A stretch of DNA of 64,000 bases, taken from Nephrocerus scutellatus. Lineage: Eukaryota; Arthropoda; Insecta; Diptera; Pipunculidae. A program made the translations under genes and the position numbers. This document shows, one piece after another, positions 59,001-64,000 of this stretch. Positions within the stretch are counted from its first letter, which is position 1; each line of letters opens with the position of its first letter. The notes under the pieces were generated by a model. That model searched no databases, was not told the origin of the DNA, and worked only from the letters and a program-made list of their open reading frames with translations. The DNA is taken from NCBI GenBank assembly GCA_947095585.1, contig OX352764.1:620001-684000 (forward strand), read 5' to 3'.

Positions 59001-60960
59001 TCAGGAAACGGCAAACGGCCCACACACGTTTCGCCCCAACTGCGCAACACAGAGCAGTCTGTGTGTCACAATTAAATAACATGAACTTCCCGTTTAAAAC
59101 GCGCTCTTCATTCAATTAAGGCGGCAGCGCATCAACGGACGGACGCGCTGTGAAATGTTCAAAACGACGACGACGACGACGACGATGACAACGTCTGGAC
59201 GCGAACGTTGTTGAGATGTTGACTAATCAGTCGCGGGTCAAAATATTTACCACTTGACCCTTATTGATTCAATTAAATAGTTGCAAGACATTCGCGTTTT
59301 TTTTTCTGCTCCGCTTTACGTCCACAGCATCATCCACGGACGTGCGGTTGAAGTCATCATAGCGAAGCTCGTCGTTCCTTCAATGCACGCGCGAAAAAAT
59401 CTTTCTTCAGTTAATTCTTTCCGATTGCTGTAAAGCAAAGTTGAAAATTGAAAGGCAATCGACCCTCCAGCCCACCATCGTCCTCCTTTCGAATGCTCGA
59501 ACGCAGTTTCGATGTTCGATCGGACAAGGGCGTTGCTGTCAACACTGATTTCCGATTGAGCCACAAGGATGCGTGTTAATTAACAGGAATCAACTAATTG
59601 CTTTGAGCAAAATATTTTTGTAATTCGATCGCAGCTTCATTTTTTCGTGGTTGCCGTCGTCTGCAATCATCACCGTACTCGTATTTGTTGGTCATAAGGC
59701 GGTGTAAGTGCATCTGAGGAAAACGATCGAGGACCTCGCGTTTTCTACTCTGAGCGATTCCGAAATTATACACAACTTTACATGATCTGGTTCTTTTGGT
59801 TGGTGGCAGGGAAGAGGAAGAATGTATCTACTAGTAGTCAATTTTATTTATTTGTATCTTCGATCGGCTTATATGACAACGCTGTGCTATCTCAGAAACG
59901 AACTGAGCAACCCAAATTTTTGTAAGCATGTAATAAACTTTTTTGTATGGATGGAATAGTGATGGATTTGTTATAATTCTGTTGTTCAGAAGTATGCAGT
60001 GCTTAATCCAAAGGAGGATTGGTATTTGTTGTTAGGGGTAGTGGTACTCAAGCAGAGATAGTTCTGTATACTGTTAACAACCGATTAAAAGCTAATATAT
60101 AGAAGGTTTAAATAGAATCTCTATTATTTAATGGTCAAATGGTCAATCCCAAGGCATTATATAACTTTTAATGAAAAAGTTATCATCACAGCAGGTGATA
60201 TATGTTGTAACGAAGCTAGTCATTGTACACATGAGTAACATCGTCAGATATCATACGACTAGACTAATATATGTACTGAGTTTAGTCACATCAATGTACA
60301 ACCAAATGGCACAATCGGTAAATACCCTTGTACCACCGCTTCAAATGGGCGGCCAAAATGGGAAAAATCAAAAACCATTAAGCCATATGAGCTAAGCAGC
60401 TCCAGAAAAAACAACAAAAGGCCGGACTACTAACCACGGGGTGGGCATTACCGCGTCTAAACTGGCAATACATTAACAACAACCATAGCGACTTTACAAT
60501 TTCTCTTGATTTTTTTCTTTTCCATGCCGATATGATTCCCATCCGATTTTTTAAAATAAAACACGATACACGATACGAGGCTAAAGACCTCCACAAAAGT
60601 GTGCAAGTGTACCAACAAGTCTAGTGCAAGTCTATCCACTTCACCGCCTTAGGACCAGGTATCTACTTTGTTTAGTCAAACTAGGAGTTGACTCTGTGCC
60701 ATTTTTAAAATTCCTTTTCTTTGATCAAATTGACTGAACCGCTCAGCCAGTCGACTAACCAAAAATCTCGACCTTCCAAAGTTCCATAGGAACAAAATTT
60801 ATTTTCTGATCGTCAACTGAACAGCTCGAATCACACCGCTTAGACCGAGCTTCTGTTGGAATTTAGTACGTAGTGTCTTCTTGGTACTATCGAAAATACG
60901 TCACCAACCGTCTTGACTCCTCACTAGTACATAGTTGTATGCGTAGTTATATATATATAT
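56081..60960. other. Gene-free stretch with simple repeats
   Basis: It includes ACACAC near 58280 and a (GAC)n tract at 59164-59186. Overlapping open frames at 57947-58357 and 58678-59079 (up to 136 aa) have no recognised domain, and no conserved exon is called. Confidence 0.4.
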
Positions 60961-61430
60961 ACTAGTTGTTAGCCCTGGCGTTACCCGGGACCTGCCGGCC
61001 CCCACCACCAAGACACCGTTTAGACCCACCAAAAGCCAAAATAACAGGCGTTGTCTGGCTGACCCTCACACAATACTGATCCAACCAAATTGACCGCTCC
61101 CCCAACTGAAACCACTGCACACCATTGAGCCCCACCCCCACCTACCCGCCACTGATCCAAAATTGTAGCCTATAACCTCCGGGCACTTTATATATATTAT
61201 ATATTCGAATCGTGAGTTATGGTCGCGAGTTCATTCATAAATCCCATGGAAAACGGCATTTATTTTTCAGTTTTTCCCGAAATTTCCAATTTTCTAGGTT
61301 CCTAGAATCATCCCCGGACAAACATTTAAGAAACAAAAATGAGCCAAATCGGTCAGCCGTTTAGCCGTGAAAAGGTAACAGACAGACAGACAGAGAGAGT
61401 TACTTTCACATTTATAATATTAGTAAGGAT
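60961..61430 (+). repeat. Dispersed repeat D, most complete copy
   Basis: It begins ACTAGTTGTTAGCCCTGGCG. A C-rich middle (ACACCGTTTAGACCCACC, GGCGTTGTCTGGCTG) follows, then AACAAAAATGAGCCAAATCG with GTCAGCCGTTTAGCC, then an (ACAG)n run, and it ends TTTATAATATTAGTAAGGAT. Elements with this start and end are widespread in insects. Class (LINE 3' end or non-autonomous transposon) is unresolved and no ORF is present. Confidence 0.75.
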
Positions 61431-61675
61431 ATTTAGTCATTCGTAGGGTATATTAGGTAGTTATATGGCGACGTTGTAAAAATACACCGACCAGACAAAA
61501 ATAAGGAATGTCACGATGTCACGAAGCCCGGGTTTCCAACGAGAGAACCCCATGCAACAAACGTTACAATGTCCAAACGATGTTCACCGCAGCCACCGAA
61601 AACTGAGCGCTAATTGTTTTAAAACATGTCCCATAAAATTTTGACTGGTAGAAGCCGAGATAGCCAAGTGGACAA

Positions 61676-61800
61676 ACGGACAAACTAACAAACTGACAAA
61701 CTGACAATCTGACAAACTGATAAACTGAAGAACTGGCAACTGACAAACTGAACAACTAACAAACTGACAAACTAACAAACAGACACACACACGCAAAATT
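61676..61800. repeat. Tandem repeat of CAAACTGA-like units
   Basis: Roughly a dozen variants of ACAAACTGACAAACTAACAA cover about 120 bp and end in a CACACA run. Minus-strand frames through it read Gln-Phe-Val-Ser-Leu-Ser repeats as a by-product. Confidence 0.85.
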
Positions 61801-61899
61801 TTCCTGTCCTCTAAAACTTAAATATATCTGTAAATATTGACCCTGTGGTTAGCACGAAAATTTTCAAGAAAAATTGTAGGGGGAAAATTTGGAAGATAG

Positions 61900-62056
61900 C
61901 TATCTATCTATCTATTCACCTATCCATCTATCCATGTATCCATGTATCCATGTATCCATGTATCCATGTATCCATGTATCCATGTATCCATGTATCTACG
62001 TATCCATGTGTATCCATGTATCACTGTATCCATTTATCAATCTATCCATCTATCAT
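61900..62056. repeat. Tandem repeat of ATCT then CATGTATC units
   Basis: TATCTATC units pass into about nine CATGTATC octamers (61930-62020) and back into degenerate ATCTATCC. Open frames here are repeat-derived. Confidence 0.9.
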
Positions 62057-62059
62057 GAT

Positions 62060-64000
62060 ACGAGTACAATATGTCAGCTCTTTTGACAGCTCAGAATCTC
62101 TTATTGAAAGTCATAAGAGATATCAGATAGTGTGAAACGACTTTGAGTTTCATTTAAAGAAACATCCAAGAATAAAGCCAGTACATATATGAAAACGAAA
62201 AAAAGTATTTTAAACAATCTGTCGCAGACAACTTTAGCACAGTTTTGAAAAAGTACTTAAGTCTCATTCTGTATCTAAACAATTTTAATCCTGTACTAAC
62301 GACGAGCGACTCGATAGTCGATAGTAGATAGATATAAAAACACCACTTAATTTAAACGAACGTTGCAGCTGTAAACTAAATTAACTTTTTGAATTATTCC
62401 ACCATAATGCATCTGCTGGATTCCTTAATCCCAATACATTTCTGGTCACTACATTACAGTCTCGATTGAAGAGAGGATAATTTCAGTGCTATATTTGGTA
62501 ATCAAACATTCTTATCTTTATCTTTTGCACGATAAGTCCACCCCTTGGCTTATGGCTTGAAAATGCACTTCAAAACCAAACTTAAGCAGCTTTATTAAAA
62601 GATACTTTTAAAAGTTGTTTGCGCATGGAATTAATAGCAATTAGCCGAATTACCAAACTGGTGGCTCAATACAATTGCTGCGAATTGAAATTCCCTGCAT
62701 TCCTTGTTCGAATATGGGGTACAACCCGAACCCGCCAACCGGTCCAATCACAAGCAGAGGCATATGTTGGTAGCCTGGCAGGAACAAATGTGTTTATTGG
62801 CATTTATTTGTTCGTTTGACAGGACGACGAACGAACGAAATCGCATTAGCAGACACATATCGTCCTTGCAGCGGCAGCAGCAGTGCAAATGACAAGGACA
62901 CTCCCATATTTAACACATTGAGTTGTTAGATTTTCCGTAACATTTGCTTCTAACCTCACAAATAAGCGACGAACGGAAAGGGGGAAAGAACAATGCAAGG
63001 ATGCGGATGTGTAATTCATGATGGCACGGCACGACGGCCGGGTTAAATGTAATGGAGAATACCATTTCGGCGGAACGACACATTATGCCATTGCTATGCG
63101 TATATGACGGGAGTACACTCGTCGGAGCGTCGAGCGTGATACCTCTAAGTGGCGGTGCATATTCTGGGCAATGGCAATAATGGCACCCATCCATCCAGAA
63201 CGCGTACGTACCGCCACAGCCACAGCCACGGCCACAGCCATTTTCTCAGCACATTCGAGTATGTACATATGTATGTATCTATGTAGAGCTGATTGTGCGA
63301 TGCTTTATTTATTTGTGTTTATAATACAAAATCAGTTACGCTTTTATAGTTCCGCTTTTCATCCTGCTCCTGATGCTCCTGCTTTGCTGATCATGTGACT
63401 ATATGTTGCTGCTGACTGAACGATGTTTACATATTTGGATTATTGTTTCCGTATGTCCTTGTTTTCTGTTCACATTTGTACAAATCCGCACTGTCATCCC
63501 CATGCCAACAAGCAGAACAGTAATAATTTTTTTTTGTTTCCCAGTTCGCACCCTAAATTATTCCCTTAACTCCTCCGATGTCGACGACTTGGTACTGGGT
63601 TAAATGTGAGTGGTGTTGTTGTTGTTTTTGTTTTTATTATCGTTGTTGCTGTTGATTCTGATTTAAAACCGGAATGTTGGCCGTATCCGTATCATTTCAT
63701 TTGCAAAGCAGCATCAGCCTTCAATGAGGTCTTAATCTAACCAAAAAATTAAAAGGACGACATTCTCCAGGGGGTTGCGCGCTCTTTTCCTTTTTTTTTC
63801 TTTTTTTTTTTTGATACGCATAACGTACATGTATGTAAGCGCGAGTTAGTAACATTGGCTCTGGCCTCTGCATACAGAGCGCAACGGGTGTGTTAATTTT
63901 GTTGGACATACATAGAAGTAATCATGTAAAAATGTTTACTTACAACATGGCGATGCGATCAAATCAAAGGAGAAGGTACACTTTGAAATGCTACTTTGGA
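62060..64000. other. Gene-free right end of the window
   Basis: It contains GGCAGCAGCAG near 62870, an AGCCAC hexamer run at 63212-63240, and GTT and T-run tracts near 63615 and 63790. No coding region is supported. Confidence 0.45.

Noticed and set aside
61564..62135. Several overlapping open frames rich in Val-Ser-Leu or Cys-Ile-His-Val
   Set aside because: They are translations of the CAAACTGA and CATGTATC tandem repeats.

Overview
The window is nuclear DNA of an insect, most likely a higher (brachyceran) fly. It carries two separate forkhead genes that match the sloppy-paired paralogues slp1 and slp2 of Drosophila, in tandem and on the same strand. The flanking DNA is AT-rich and full of decayed transposons, as in flies with large genomes such as tephritids. 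The family cannot be settled from this sequence alone.

Only two protein genes are supported with confidence. slp1 (22036-23043) and slp2 (45202-46704) are each an intronless forkhead-domain repressor with an N-terminal Groucho-binding (eh1) motif, an acidic linker, a central DNA-binding domain and a low-complexity C-terminal half ending in a shared short motif. slp1 has a TATA box about 170 bp upstream of its ATG and polyadenylation signals about 330 bp after its stop. slp2 has a polyadenylation signal about 260 bp after its stop. The two CDSs lie 22.2 kb apart. The spacer and the upstream flank are where the pair's shared enhancers would be expected, but no individual binding site is claimed.

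Most of the rest is mobile-element debris:
(1) RT family 1, a non-LTR element, at 2.25-3.25 kb and 10.76-10.95 kb; the second copy has a 12-bp target-site duplication.
(2) RT family 2, with an APE-type endonuclease, at 4.7-6.1, 13.7-15.7, 26.5-26.9 and 32.3 kb.
(3) RT family 3, with a C-terminal RNase H and a (CCTAA)n 3' tail, at 30.2-32.1, 38.0-39.25, 42.1-43.5 and 47.6-48.7 kb; the last copy has a 10-bp target-site duplication.
(4) Jockey-like pieces at 2.1 and 51.5 kb.
(5) A Ty3/gypsy pol fragment at 24.7-26.3 kb.
(6) Mariner fragments at 3.25 and 32.6 kb.
(7) A complete but dead pogo/Tigger-type element at 17.26-18.37 kb with TA duplications.
(8) A 1.24-kb terminal-inverted-repeat element at 34.76-36.0 kb with subterminal AAGACC arrays.
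(9) A tRNA-derived SINE family with six recognisable copies plus a tail fragment.
(10) Three further dispersed or tandem families, called C, D and G here.

Other structures are a nuclear mitochondrial insertion spanning the atp6/cox3 junction (11513-11705), a long palindrome with arms of about 182 and 186 bp (9102-9503), a C-rich tandem array followed by a G-rich minisatellite (53.7-55.55 kb), and many trinucleotide tracts. No rRNA, functional tRNA, CRISPR array or bacterial-type operon is seen.
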